A stretch of 64,000 bases of DNA from Microbacteriaceae bacterium (GTDB lineage Bacteria > Actinomycetota > Actinomycetes > Actinomycetales > Microbacteriaceae). Below the pieces are notes generated by a model. It ran no database searches, had not been told where the DNA came from, and saw only the letters and a list, made by a program, of their open reading frames with translations. Shown in pieces: positions 16,337 to 25,081 of the stretch. Each line of letters starts with the position of its first letter. Position 1 is the first letter of the stretch. The translations under genes and the position numbers were made by a program. The stretch lies in contig JAODMO010000055.1 in NCBI GenBank assembly GCA_025464995.1, forward strand, positions 99,861 to 163,860, written 5' to 3'.

Positions 16337-17569
16337 ATGACAAAGATCGAGCCGCCCAGCGGCCAGCCTGACGGGGGGACCGCGTCGTTCGTCGTGGCGC
16401 CGCACCAGGCGCCCGTCGACGTCCGTCGCGCGGCCTCCGTCGTGACCGGGCCGGGCGTCGCGCCGCCCCCACGCCGCCTGGGTCTCGTCGTGCTCGGGGT
16501 GGTCGGCATCACCGTGCTCAGCCTCGTGGTGCTCGGGGTCGTGGCCTACCTCGTCGCAGGCCTCGGCCCCGTCGCCTTCGGCGTGGGCGGCATCATGGCG
16601 CTCGTTCCGCTCACGATCGTCTTCTTCGGCGTGCACCTCATCGACAGGTGGGAACCGGAGCCCCGCGGCATCCTCGTCTTCGCCTTTCTCTGGGGTGCCG
16701 GGGCCTCCGTCGCGGTCGCGCTCATCGTCGGAGCGCAGTTGGAGGCGCTGCTCGCCTCCTTCACCGCGGATGCCGGGGTCGACGACTTCCTCGCGTCGGT
16801 CGTGCAGGCCCCGATCGTCGAGGAGGGCGCGAAGGGTCTCGGCCTGCTGCTCATCTTCTGGTTCGCCCGGAAGCACTTCGACGGCCCGGTCGACGGACTG
16901 GTGTACGCCGCGTGGGTGGCCGGCGGCTTCGCCTTCACCGAGAACGTGCTCTACTTCGGCTCACAGCTGCTCACCTCGGGCGCGGTCGACGGCGGGCTCG
17001 CCGAGATCTTCCTCGCCCGCGGCATCATGTCGCCGTTCGCACACGTGATGTTCACCGCGTGCACCGGTGTCGCGCTCGGGTTCGCGGCGCGACGCACCTC
17101 CAGTCTGGCGGCAGTCGGGGTGTTCCTGCTCGGGCTCGTCCCCGCGATGCTGCTGCACGGTTTCTGGAACGGATCGCTGTACTTCGTGAGCGATTTCTAC
17201 GGCTACTACGCCGTCGTCCAGTTTCCCCTCTTCCTCGGCGCGGTGCTCGTCGTGCTGTCGCTGCGTCGCCAGGAGGCGAGGCTCACCCACACCCGCCTCA
17301 CCGAGTACGCGGCGGTCGGATGGTTCAATCGCGACGAGATCGACGTGCTCGCGACATCTGCCGGCCGCCACCGCGCACAGGCCTGGGCGAACGGTCGCGG
17401 CGTGGGCCGCACCATGCGCCAGTACACGAGAGACGCCACCCGCCTCGCGGCGACCCGCCAACGCATCGTCACCGGTCGCGGCAGCGCCGGCGCCGAGGCC
17501 GACGAGGCGGCGCTGCTCTCCTCGATCGTCGCAGCGCGGGCGAGGCTTGCGGGGGCGACGACCCGCTGA
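16337..17569 (+). CDS. PrsW-family intramembrane metalloprotease
   Basis: 410 aa with about eight membrane helices. Conserved catalytic motifs of the PrsW/CPBP-like superfamily are present: PIVEEGAKG (E162, E163, K166), GFAFTENVLYF and the later histidine-containing helices (SPFAHVMFTACTGVALGF and MLLHGFWNG). The family includes Bacillus PrsW, which cleaves the anti-sigma factor RsiW. No sigma/anti-sigma pair is nearby, so the substrate is unknown. The C-terminal about 100 residues are soluble, Arg-rich and family-specific. A TAAGGT box 6 nt before the ATG suggests a leaderless message. Confidence 0.9.
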   Translation: MTKIEPPSGQPDGGTASFVVAPHQAPVDVRRAASVVTGPGVAPPPRRLGLVVLGVVGITVLSLVVLGVVAYLVAGLGPVAFGVGGIMALVPLTIVFFGVHLIDRWEPEPRGILVFAFLWGAGASVAVALIVGAQLEALLASFTADAGVDDFLASVVQAPIVEEGAKGLGLLLIFWFARKHFDGPVDGLVYAAWVAGGFAFTENVLYFGSQLLTSGAVDGGLAEIFLARGIMSPFAHVMFTACTGVALGFAARRTSSLAAVGVFLLGLVPAMLLHGFWNGSLYFVSDFYGYYAVVQFPLFLGAVLVVLSLRRQEARLTHTRLTEYAAVGWFNRDEIDVLATSAGRHRAQAWANGRGVGRTMRQYTRDATRLAATRQRIVTGRGSAGAEADEAALLSSIVAARARLAGATTR

Positions 17570-17796
17570 CCGGCCGCCCGCGAGAAACGTGCGGAACGCC
17601 CCTGAGGGAGGCCGTTGACAGACTCATCGCCCAGCGGCGCGGCGCTGCCTGCGGCTCATACTGGGCGACGAGTTGTTCTGGCTAATATCGTGGACCCCCG
17701 CCGGCGGGAACGCAAGACATTTCTGCCGCGCCGAGCTGCCGGTGGAAACTCTCACGGCCCAGACGACGTAGGCTGGATACCCTGATTTCGAGGGGT

Positions 17797-20034
17797 GTGG
17801 ACGTGGCTTCTGCCGATCTGACAAGCGAGCGCGAGTACGTGGCGACCCTCTACGCGAGGCTCGACGAGCTGCGCGACGAGGCGAAGACGCAACTGGAGAC
17901 GGTGCGTCGCACCAATCAGGGCGGCACCCACCAGAACCGCTCGGAGCGCGACGCCTTCGCCCGGATCTACGAGGACCGCGTGAGCCAGCTCACCGAGATC
18001 GACGAGCGCCTCGCCTTCGGACGCCTCGAACTCGAACCGGACGGCGACGAGCCGGCGCACCGGTACATAGGTCGCATCGGCCTGCGGGACGAGAACCTGC
18101 AGCCGATCCTGCTCGACTGGCGCGTTCCCCAGGCGCGGGCCTTCTACCAGGCGACCGCCGCGACACCCCTTGGCGCCCGGGCGCGCCGGCACATCACGAG
18201 CAAGGGCCGTGAGGTCGTGCGCGTCGACGATGAGATCTTCGATCAGGCGTTGCTCGAGGGAGACACGAGCTCGCTGCAGGGCGAGGCCGCGCTCCTCGCG
18301 ACCCTGACGGCGCAACGCACCGGCCGAATGGGCGACATCGTCGCGACCATCCAGGCCGAACAAGACCGCATCATCCGCTCCGAGCTGCGCGGCGTGCTCG
18401 TGGTGCAGGGTGGGCCGGGAACCGGCAAGACCGCTGTGGCCCTGCATCGCGCGGCCTACCTCCTCTACTCGTATCGCGACCGCCTCGCGACATCCGGCGT
18501 GCTCATCGTGGGTCCGAGCCGCTCGTTCCTGCAGTACATCGAGGCCGTGCTGCCCTCGCTCGGCGAGACCGGGGTCGTGCTCTCGAGCGTTGGACAACTG
18601 TTCCCGGGGCTCGACACCGCCCTCGAAGACGCACAGGATGTGGCCGTGCTCAAGGGCTCGGCCGAGATGGCGTCGCTGCTCGCCCGCGCCGTCAAGTCGC
18701 GGCAGGTGGTTCCGCGCGAGCAGCAGACGCTCGAGATCAACGGCGAGTACCTCACTGTCGAGCCCCAGCTGATCCGCAGCGCCATGCAGCGCGCGTGGGA
18801 GACCCGCAAGCCGCACAACGTGGCCCGCACCGCGTTCAACAAGGCGGCGATCAACGCGCTGAGCAAGCAGCTCGCGTCGCAGTTGCGCGACCACGGCAAC
18901 ACGATCGAGGACTCCGACCAGGCCTGGCTGCGCGAAGACATCCGCACCGCGGAAGACGTCAAGGTGGCGCTCAACACCGCGTGGATCCCGTTGACGCCGC
19001 AGAAGCTGCTTCAAGACCTGTACGCGCGCCCGCAGTGGCTCGCCTCACTCACCCCGGGATGGACCGACGCCCAGCGCCGACTGCTGCGCCGGGAGCGGGA
19101 CGCGCCGTTCACGGTGAGCGACGTCGCCCTCCTCGACGAGGCCGCCGAGCTGCTCGGATCAGTGAGCGGGGGAGGCGACGCCGAGCGTCGCGAGCGCAAG
19201 CAGCAGCGCAAGCGCGACATCGAGAACGCCGAGCAGGCCATCCGCAACATGGGCGTCGACGGGCTCGTCGACGCGGAGTCGCTCGCCGACGGCTTCGAGG
19301 CCGCGGTCGAACGCGGCTCCACCGCCGACCTCGCTGCCGCCGACCGCAGCTGGGCCTACGGCCACATCGTCGTCGACGAGGCGCAGGAACTCTCCCCGAT
19401 GCAGTGGCGGGTGCTCGTGCGCCGAAACCCGCAGAAGTCGTTCACGATCGTCGGTGACGTGGCTCAGGCGAGTGCCGCGGCATCCGCCACCAGCTGGCGT
19501 GAGGCCCTCGAGCCCCTTGTCGGCGAGGGTTGGCGCCTCGAGGAGCTCACCGTGAACTACCGCACGCCCGCGCAGATCGCCGAGACGGCGGAGTCGATGG
19601 CGATCGCCCACGGGCTGTCGATCACCCGGTCGCGTTCGGTGCGTTCGAGTGAGTGGCCGGTCGCGCTCGTCACGACGACGGACCTGCTCGCGGCCGTCGC
19701 GCAGACCGTTGCGGCCGATCGCACGATCGACGAGCTCGGCACGATCGCCGTCATCACGAGCGAGACGATGGTCGACGCCATCGCCGACGACCTCGCGGCC
19801 CGCTTCGGAACCGACGTCGGGCGGGGTGCAGCGGGCCTCAACCGGGCCGTCGCGGTACTCACCCCGCAGGAATCCAAAGGCCTCGAGTTCGACGCCGCGA
19901 TCGTCGTGGAGCCGCAGCTCATCGTCGACGAGATCGCCCGCGGCGCCGCGGCGCTGTACGTCGCGATGACCAGGCCCACCCAACGGCTGCACCTCGTCAC
20001 GACCGCTGCGCTGCCGCGCGGCATCGACCTGTAG
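17797..20034 (+). CDS. helD: HelD-like UvrD/Rep-type helicase (RNA polymerase recycling factor)
   Basis: 745 aa. N-terminal coiled coil (about 5-70) as in HelD, which inserts into RNA polymerase; Walker A GGPGTGKT with K211; Walker B-type IVVDEAQELSPMQW; motif III GDVAQASA; motif VI-type ALYVAMTRPTQRLHLV. Actinobacterial HelD removes stalled RNA polymerase from DNA, and some class members give rifampicin tolerance. GTG 17797 is a weak start: a TAGGCT box at 17769-17774 would give a leader of about 15 nt, with GAGGGG beside the start codon. Confidence 0.9.
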   Translation: MDVASADLTSEREYVATLYARLDELRDEAKTQLETVRRTNQGGTHQNRSERDAFARIYEDRVSQLTEIDERLAFGRLELEPDGDEPAHRYIGRIGLRDENLQPILLDWRVPQARAFYQATAATPLGARARRHITSKGREVVRVDDEIFDQALLEGDTSSLQGEAALLATLTAQRTGRMGDIVATIQAEQDRIIRSELRGVLVVQGGPGTGKTAVALHRAAYLLYSYRDRLATSGVLIVGPSRSFLQYIEAVLPSLGETGVVLSSVGQLFPGLDTALEDAQDVAVLKGSAEMASLLARAVKSRQVVPREQQTLEINGEYLTVEPQLIRSAMQRAWETRKPHNVARTAFNKAAINALSKQLASQLRDHGNTIEDSDQAWLREDIRTAEDVKVALNTAWIPLTPQKLLQDLYARPQWLASLTPGWTDAQRRLLRRERDAPFTVSDVALLDEAAELLGSVSGGGDAERRERKQQRKRDIENAEQAIRNMGVDGLVDAESLADGFEAAVERGSTADLAAADRSWAYGHIVVDEAQELSPMQWRVLVRRNPQKSFTIVGDVAQASAAASATSWREALEPLVGEGWRLEELTVNYRTPAQIAETAESMAIAHGLSITRSRSVRSSEWPVALVTTTDLLAAVAQTVAADRTIDELGTIAVITSETMVDAIADDLAARFGTDVGRGAAGLNRAVAVLTPQESKGLEFDAAIVVEPQLIVDEIARGAAALYVAMTRPTQRLHLVTTAALPRGIDL

Positions 20035-20060
20035 CGCTCGCTCACACGGCGTCGACCGGC

Positions 20061-20089
20061 GCTGCCACCTCCGATCTGGGGGTGGCGGC
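20061..20089 (+). terminator. Hairpin after helD
   Basis: GCTGCCACCTCC pairs with GGGGGTGGCGGC across a 5-nt loop (a few wobble or mismatched pairs). It lies 27 nt after the helD stop and has no T-run. It could act as a transcript end. Confidence 0.35.
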
Positions 20090-20173
20090 GTGGCGGCATC
20101 CCCGTCAGAGTGGAACCCGACGAGCACCGCGGCAGGGGCGGCAGGGCCGTGCGCTCGAGGGTGAGGACTGGAT

Positions 20174-21121
20174 ATGACGGATGGCGAGGTGTCCGCGCGC
20201 GAGGACGAGCGTGCCTCCCACTCGACCCACCGCATAGGCCGCCGGAGACTTCAGCATCACTCCCTGGCCGCATCGGGCGCGCCGGCAATGAGCGCGGCCG
20301 TCGCTGACAACGTCCCCGGCCAGAACGCGATCCGCGAGTTCCTGCACCTGCAGTCGACCGTGCCGGGCCGCAGCCTGCTCGCACGCATCTTCGGCGTGAG
20401 CCCGCTCGTGCCAGAGACGCGCACGTGGTATCACGCGGCGACGAGCGAGATCGCGGTGGGGGAGGAGCTCGGGCGCCTCGACCCCGAGTGGCTCGTGCTG
20501 CACGCGCTGCCGGTCGCCGCCGGGAGCGACATCGACCATCTCGTGATCGGCCCCGGCGGGGTGTTCATCCTCAACACCAAGAGCCACCCCGGGCAGACGA
20601 TCTGGGCGTCACAGCGGTCGTTCCTCGTCTCCGGCATGCGGCATCCCTACATCCGGAACATGGAATACGAGATGGGCCGCGCCGAGCGGCTGCTCACGAT
20701 CGCCGCACAGACTCCCGTCGAGGTGGCGGGCGTGCTCGTCGTCGTCGCGGCGAGGAGCATCACGGTGCGCGACAAGCACCGCGACGTCACCGTGCTGCCG
20801 AGCTCGGCCGTGCTGCAGTGGATCCTCGCCCGGCCGCGCGTGCTCACGCCCGGCGACGTGGCTCGCATCGGAGCAGCGACGAAGCGTGACAGCACCTGGT
20901 ATGCGCGGTCGTCGACGAATGGCGTCGATCACGCGACGGGAGACGCCGGCGACAAGCACGACCTGTTGGCGCGCTTCGCCGCTCACCGTGCCGAGGTGCG
21001 TCGCGCCTGGCGCCTCCAAGTGACGTGGGCGACCGGCACGGCCATCGCGGGCGCCACGGGATTCATCCTCGTCACCTATTCGATCCTCGTCAGCGCGCTC
21101 GCCTCTCTCGCCAACCACTGA
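20174..21121 (+). CDS. NERD-domain protein with C-terminal membrane helix
   Basis: 315 aa. A NERD (nuclease-related) domain spans about 90-200: GEELGRLDPEWLVLHALPV, then DIDHLVIGPGGVFILNTKSH, which preserve the Glu, Asp and Lys-type positions of a restriction-endonuclease-like fold. A single hydrophobic helix at the C-terminus (about 285-310) suggests membrane attachment. GAGG precedes the ATG. The first about 45 residues are polar and low-complexity. Whether it cuts nucleic acid is unknown. It follows helD by 139 nt on the same strand. Confidence 0.82.
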   Translation: MTDGEVSAREDERASHSTHRIGRRRLQHHSLAASGAPAMSAAVADNVPGQNAIREFLHLQSTVPGRSLLARIFGVSPLVPETRTWYHAATSEIAVGEELGRLDPEWLVLHALPVAAGSDIDHLVIGPGGVFILNTKSHPGQTIWASQRSFLVSGMRHPYIRNMEYEMGRAERLLTIAAQTPVEVAGVLVVVAARSITVRDKHRDVTVLPSSAVLQWILARPRVLTPGDVARIGAATKRDSTWYARSSTNGVDHATGDAGDKHDLLARFAAHRAEVRRAWRLQVTWATGTAIAGATGFILVTYSILVSALASLANH

Positions 21122-21143
21122 CTCCGCTGCTGTGGCCAGCGGA

Positions 21144-21149
21144 TACACT
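21144..21149 (+). promoter_or_regulatory. -10 box TACACT of a leaderless transcript
   Basis: TACACT ends 6 nt before the ATG at 21156; no ribosome site. Confidence 0.45.
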
Positions 21150-21155
21150 CGCGAG

Positions 21156-22070
21156 ATGTCGCGCGCAGTGAAGTACCATCAATTCGGTCCCGCCTCCGTC
21201 TTGCGCATCGAGGAGGTCGACCCGCCCCGGCCGAGACCGGGGAAGGTGCGCATCGCCGTCAGGACGGCGGGCATCAACCCCGCCGACTACAAGACGCGTG
21301 AGGGGATGTTCTCCGGCCCGAGCTTCACCTTCCCGGCCGGGATCGGCCGCGAGCTCGCCGGTGTCGTCGACGCCCTGGGCGACGACGTCACCCGGTTCGC
21401 TGTGGGCGACGAGGTTTTCGGCACGGTCGCGAGCGGCGCCATCGCCGACTTCATGATCGCGAACCCCGCGAACCTCGCGGTCAAGCCCGAGGGGCTCGAC
21501 TGGGTCACCGCGGGCGGCCTCGCGCTCGCCGGCCAGACCGCTCACGACGCGGTCGCCTCGCAGCACCTGACGGCCGACGACGTCGTGCTCGTCAGCGCGG
21601 CGGCTGGTGGCGTCGGCGTGATCGTCGCGCAGCTCGCGCGTCTCGCCGGAGCGACGGTGGTCGGCACGGCGAGCCAGCGCCAGCACGCCTTCCTCGAGAG
21701 CCTCGGGGTGCTGCCGGTCGCGTATGGCGAGGGACTCGTCGAGCGGGTGAGGGCCGTGGCACCGCGCCCGGTGACGGTCGTCTTCGACCAGCACGGGCGC
21801 GAGACGATCGAGGTGGCGATCGCGCTCGGCGTCGACCGCTCACGCATCAACACCATCGCCACCGAACCCGCGGAGTTCGGCATCGAGCGCGTCGGTCGCG
21901 GCCCGGCCAACCCCGCGACGCTCGAAAGGCTCGCCGCCCTCGTCGTCGACGGGTCGATCGTCATCCCGATCGACTCCACCTATCCGCTCGAGCGCACCCG
22001 AGACGCCTTCGTCGAGCTCGAGGCGGGGCACACCCGCGGCAAGATCGTCATCGAGGTCGCGGCATCGTGA
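21156..22070 (+). CDS. NADPH-dependent quinone oxidoreductase (zinc-less MDR family)
   Basis: 304 aa. Complete medium-chain reductase: GroES-like half (VRTAGINPADYKTREG, GRELAGVVDALG), nucleotide fold with VSAAAGGVGVIVAQLARLAGATVVGTAS, and the C-terminal substrate-side end (LERTRDAFVELEAGHTRGKIVI). No structural zinc cysteines, as in QOR/CurA-like enzymes. Probably reduces quinones or enones with NADPH. ATG 21156 is preferred over the ATG at 21132 because a TACACT box ends 6 nt before it. Its stop overlaps the next start (GTGA). Confidence 0.9.
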   Translation: MSRAVKYHQFGPASVLRIEEVDPPRPRPGKVRIAVRTAGINPADYKTREGMFSGPSFTFPAGIGRELAGVVDALGDDVTRFAVGDEVFGTVASGAIADFMIANPANLAVKPEGLDWVTAGGLALAGQTAHDAVASQHLTADDVVLVSAAAGGVGVIVAQLARLAGATVVGTASQRQHAFLESLGVLPVAYGEGLVERVRAVAPRPVTVVFDQHGRETIEVAIALGVDRSRINTIATEPAEFGIERVGRGPANPATLERLAALVVDGSIVIPIDSTYPLERTRDAFVELEAGHTRGKIVIEVAAS

Positions 22071-23143
22071 GCGACGGCCCCTCGAGCATCGGCCTCATCG
22101 GGGCGGGATGGCGAGCCGAATACTTCCTCCGCATCGCTCGTGAGCTGCCGGAGCGGTTCCGCGTCTCACGCGTGCTCGTGCGCAGCGCGGAGTCGGCGAC
22201 ATCCGTCACCGAGAAGTGGGGCGTGCCCGCCACGACGAGCCTCACCGATTTCCTCGCCGAGCGGTACGACTACGCGGTCGTGTCGGTGCCGGCGGCGGCG
22301 GCGGCGGAGCTCATCGCGGCCGTGGTGGCCGCGCGCATCCCGGTGTTGAGCGAGACGCCTCCGGCCCCGGATGTCGCGACCCTCGAGTCGCTCTGGTCGG
22401 CGGTGGGCGGAGCCCCGGTCCAGGTCGCGGAGCAGTACTTCCTGCAGCCGCACCACGCCGCGCGGCTCTCCGTCGTGCGCTCCGGCATCCTCGGCGAGGT
22501 GACGAGTGCCCGCGTCTCCGTCGCGCACGGCTACCACGGCGTCAGCCTCATCCGGCACTTCCTCGGGCTCGGCTTCGAACCGGTGACGATCATCGCCCAC
22601 TCGATCCCCGACCGGCTGCTCTCCTCCAACGGTCGCGGTGGCTGGCACAGCGAACTCGTCGAGACGACGAGCCCCCGCACGACCGCGCTGCTGCGCTTCG
22701 GCGAGAAGAACGCGATCTTCGACTTCACCGACGAGCAGTACTTCTCCCCCGTGCGCTCGCGGCACGTGTCGATCCGCGGAACGCGGGGCGAGATCGACGA
22801 CAACACCGTCAGCTACCTTCGCGGGCCGGGTGACGCCACGATCGCGGGATTCCGTCGCGAGGTCACCGGGATCGAGAGCGACCTCTACGGCAACTACCTT
22901 CGGCGGGTGTCGCTGCACGACGACGTGCACTTCGAGAACCCGTTCGCCCCCGCGCGCCTCAACGACGACGAGATCGCCGTGGCCGAGACCATGCGGCTCA
23001 TGGCGCACTTCGTCGCGACGGGGGAGAGTTTCTACGACCTCGCCGAGGCGAGCCACGACCACTACCTCGGCCTGCTCATCGCGGAGTCGGCGGCGACGCA
23101 GACGACCGTGCACTCGCGTGCCAGGGCGTGGGACCCCGCCTAG
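22067..23143 (+). CDS. Gfo/Idh/MocA-family NAD(P)-dependent oxidoreductase
   Basis: 358 aa from a GTG in a GTGA overlap with the upstream reductase. N-terminal Rossmann fold (SIGLIGAGWRAEYFLRIA; the GAGWRA turn is typical of the family), with the mid-domain AAAAAELIAAVVAARIPVLSETP holding the E-x-P end of the active-site strand where the usual E-K-P is E-T-P. The C-terminal alpha/beta domain is complete. Family members oxidise or reduce sugars, inositols or similar. The missing lysine makes the reaction uncertain. Confidence 0.86.
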   Translation: MSDGPSSIGLIGAGWRAEYFLRIARELPERFRVSRVLVRSAESATSVTEKWGVPATTSLTDFLAERYDYAVVSVPAAAAAELIAAVVAARIPVLSETPPAPDVATLESLWSAVGGAPVQVAEQYFLQPHHAARLSVVRSGILGEVTSARVSVAHGYHGVSLIRHFLGLGFEPVTIIAHSIPDRLLSSNGRGGWHSELVETTSPRTTALLRFGEKNAIFDFTDEQYFSPVRSRHVSIRGTRGEIDDNTVSYLRGPGDATIAGFRREVTGIESDLYGNYLRRVSLHDDVHFENPFAPARLNDDEIAVAETMRLMAHFVATGESFYDLAEASHDHYLGLLIAESAATQTTVHSRARAWDPA

Positions 23144-23157
23144 CCGGGTGTCCGCGC

Positions 23158-23733
23158 TCAGCTCGACGCGATGGTGTATCGCCTCGGCAGGGTCAGCAGA
23201 GTGCTGGCACTCACCACGATGAGCAGGATCGCGCCGAAGGTCAGGAACGTCGCCACAGCCAGCCCGGGCAGCAGGTATGCCACGATGCCCGCGATGATGG
23301 ACACGGCCCCGCTGGCGAGGGCGAGCCAGCTCGGCGACACCACTCCCTGCACTCCGGCCATGATGTCGATGACCCCCTCGGCGACCCAGCCGAAACCGAT
23401 GACGAAGGCGAGCACGGCGAGCGAACGTTCGGGGCTCGCCAGGCAGTAGACGCCCGCCGCGACTACGAGGATCCCGAGTATCGCGGAGAGCCAGCGGAGC
23501 GACGTGGTCGCGTCGTGGGAGATCAACGCCACAGTGATCCGGAAGATTCCGGAGGCCACGAGGTAGATGCCGAAGAGGATGGCGATCGTCACGAGTGTCG
23601 CTCCCGGCCAGACGAGCGCGATGACGCCCAGCAGGAGCCCGATGACGGCGAGCGCGACCACCTCACCGCGGTGTATCGCGATGAACGCCGGAGCGTTGCC
23701 GGGGTTCGCGGAGCCGACGCTCGGACTGGTCAT
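23158..23733 (-). CDS. HdeD/DUF308-family membrane protein
   Basis: 191 aa from ATG 23733 (GAAGGG 7 nt upstream); ATG 23778 would add 15 residues. Six helices arranged as three repeats of a two-helix unit with recurring glycine patterns (LGVIALVWPGATLVTIAILFG, LGILVVAAGVYCLASPERSL, VSIIAGIVAYLLPGLAV), typical of the HdeD/DUF308 acid-resistance membrane family. Function in actinobacteria unknown. Tail-to-tail with the Gfo/Idh/MocA gene. Confidence 0.86.
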   Translation of the reverse strand: MTSPSVGSANPGNAPAFIAIHRGEVVALAVIGLLLGVIALVWPGATLVTIAILFGIYLVASGIFRITVALISHDATTSLRWLSAILGILVVAAGVYCLASPERSLAVLAFVIGFGWVAEGVIDIMAGVQGVVSPSWLALASGAVSIIAGIVAYLLPGLAVATFLTFGAILLIVVSASTLLTLPRRYTIASS

Positions 23734-23824
23734 GGGGCGCCCTTCGAAGTCGATGGCCCAGCGATTCAGAGGTGCCATAGTCGCACTGTCTGCCCGCGGA
23801 CGAAAGAGCAAGGGCGAATGCCGG

Positions 23825-25009
23825 TCAGGACTTGCGGATGTCGGCGACGAGCGCGGTGATGAGCGGCGTCGGCTCGAGGCCGAGCACGCTCGTGATGAGC
23901 GCCCGGTAGCGGTCGAAGACTCGGAGCGCCTCTGACTGGTTGCCCGCGGCGAGATGCACCCGGATGAGGCTCGCGTGCGCGCTCTCCCGCAGCGGTTCGA
24001 CGTTGATCGCCGCTCGCGCGGCGCCACCGGCCTCGGCCAGCCGGCCCTCCGATGTGAGTCGACCCGCGGCGGCCTCGAGCGCGCTCATCCGGAGTTGGCG
24101 CCAGTCCTCCGCCTCGGCGAGCACCCAGTCGTCATACCAGTCGGGCAGCAGCTCGAGTGACAGCAGGGCGATGGTCGCGGGGGAGAGGTCGGCGTCGTTC
24201 GGGGCGTGGCCCGGTCGCACGAGGCGCCGGGCCGCGGAGCGCGCGTCACGGAGATCGACGATGACCGATTCGGCGATGCTGAGGCCGGGCGACGTGCACA
24301 GGATCGCGTCCCTCGTGGCGGGGGCAAGTCTCGACAAGGCCGACCGGAGGCTGATGCTGGCGCGCTCGTCGGACACCTCCGGCCACATGGCGCTCGCCAT
24401 CGACATCCGCGCGACGGAACGGTCGTGCAGGGCCAGGAAGGCGAGGAGCCGCTGGGAGCCGATCGCGAGTTGACCGATTCGCACCCCGTTGACGCGCAGG
24501 TCGAAGGAACCGAGGAGCGAGATGCGGATGTTGAGTCGCTCGGGCGCCTCGAGAGCGGGCACCTCGGCAGCGGCCGGCGCAGCAGGCGCCACGAGCTGCG
24601 AGGCGGGCGGCGTATCCGCCACGACCCGGTCGACGCCGACGAGCGCTCGTTCCGTGTCGGGGGAGACGGCCCAGCTGTCGGCCCACGTGCTCAGCGCGAT
24701 GACGACCGGTTCGAGATTGCGCCCGTTGCGTGTCAGGAGGTACTCCGTCTCGCCCGAGCCGCCGCCGACGCGGTGCTCCCGCATGAGCCCCGCCCCGACG
24801 AAGCCGTCGATCCGCGCGGCGAGGATGTCGCGTTCGACGCCGACTCGCCTCTCGAACTCCGAGAAGCGGGTGACGTCGTGGAACAGCGCCTCGCGGATGA
24901 TGAGGAGGCTCCACCGCTCACCGACGGCCTCGAGAGCGCGCGAGGGCGAGAAGTGTCGCCCGTCGCGGCGGTCGTGAGGCTCATCGTCAGCGGCGCGAAC
25001 CATGTTCAT
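23825..25009 (-). CDS. Transcriptional regulator: HxlR-type wHTH fused to BTAD domain
   Basis: 394 aa from ATG 25009 (ATG 25003 and TTG 25039 are alternatives). Residues about 10-110 are an HxlR winged helix (FSPSRALEAVGERWSLLIIREALF, then RFSEFERRVGVERDILAARIDGFVGAGLM). Residues about 150-230 look like an OmpR/SARP-type effector (ISLLGSFDLRVNGVRI), and about 245-390 match the BTAD helical repeat of SARP/AfsR regulators (LLPDWYDDWVLAEAEDWRQLRMSALEAAA ... EPLRESAHASLIRVHLAAGNQSEALRVFDRYR). The combination of HxlR with SARP-BTAD is unusual. A TATTCT -10-like box lies just upstream. Targets unknown. Confidence 0.85.
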   Translation of the reverse strand: MNMVRAADDEPHDRRDGRHFSPSRALEAVGERWSLLIIREALFHDVTRFSEFERRVGVERDILAARIDGFVGAGLMREHRVGGGSGETEYLLTRNGRNLEPVVIALSTWADSWAVSPDTERALVGVDRVVADTPPASQLVAPAAPAAAEVPALEAPERLNIRISLLGSFDLRVNGVRIGQLAIGSQRLLAFLALHDRSVARMSMASAMWPEVSDERASISLRSALSRLAPATRDAILCTSPGLSIAESVIVDLRDARSAARRLVRPGHAPNDADLSPATIALLSLELLPDWYDDWVLAEAEDWRQLRMSALEAAAGRLTSEGRLAEAGGAARAAINVEPLRESAHASLIRVHLAAGNQSEALRVFDRYRALITSVLGLEPTPLITALVADIRKS

Positions 25010-25081
25010 GGAAGTGGCTCTGCTCCGGGCATGCGCCAAGAATATCGCCTGTTTCGCGTATCCCTACGTCGGCCGGTCGGA

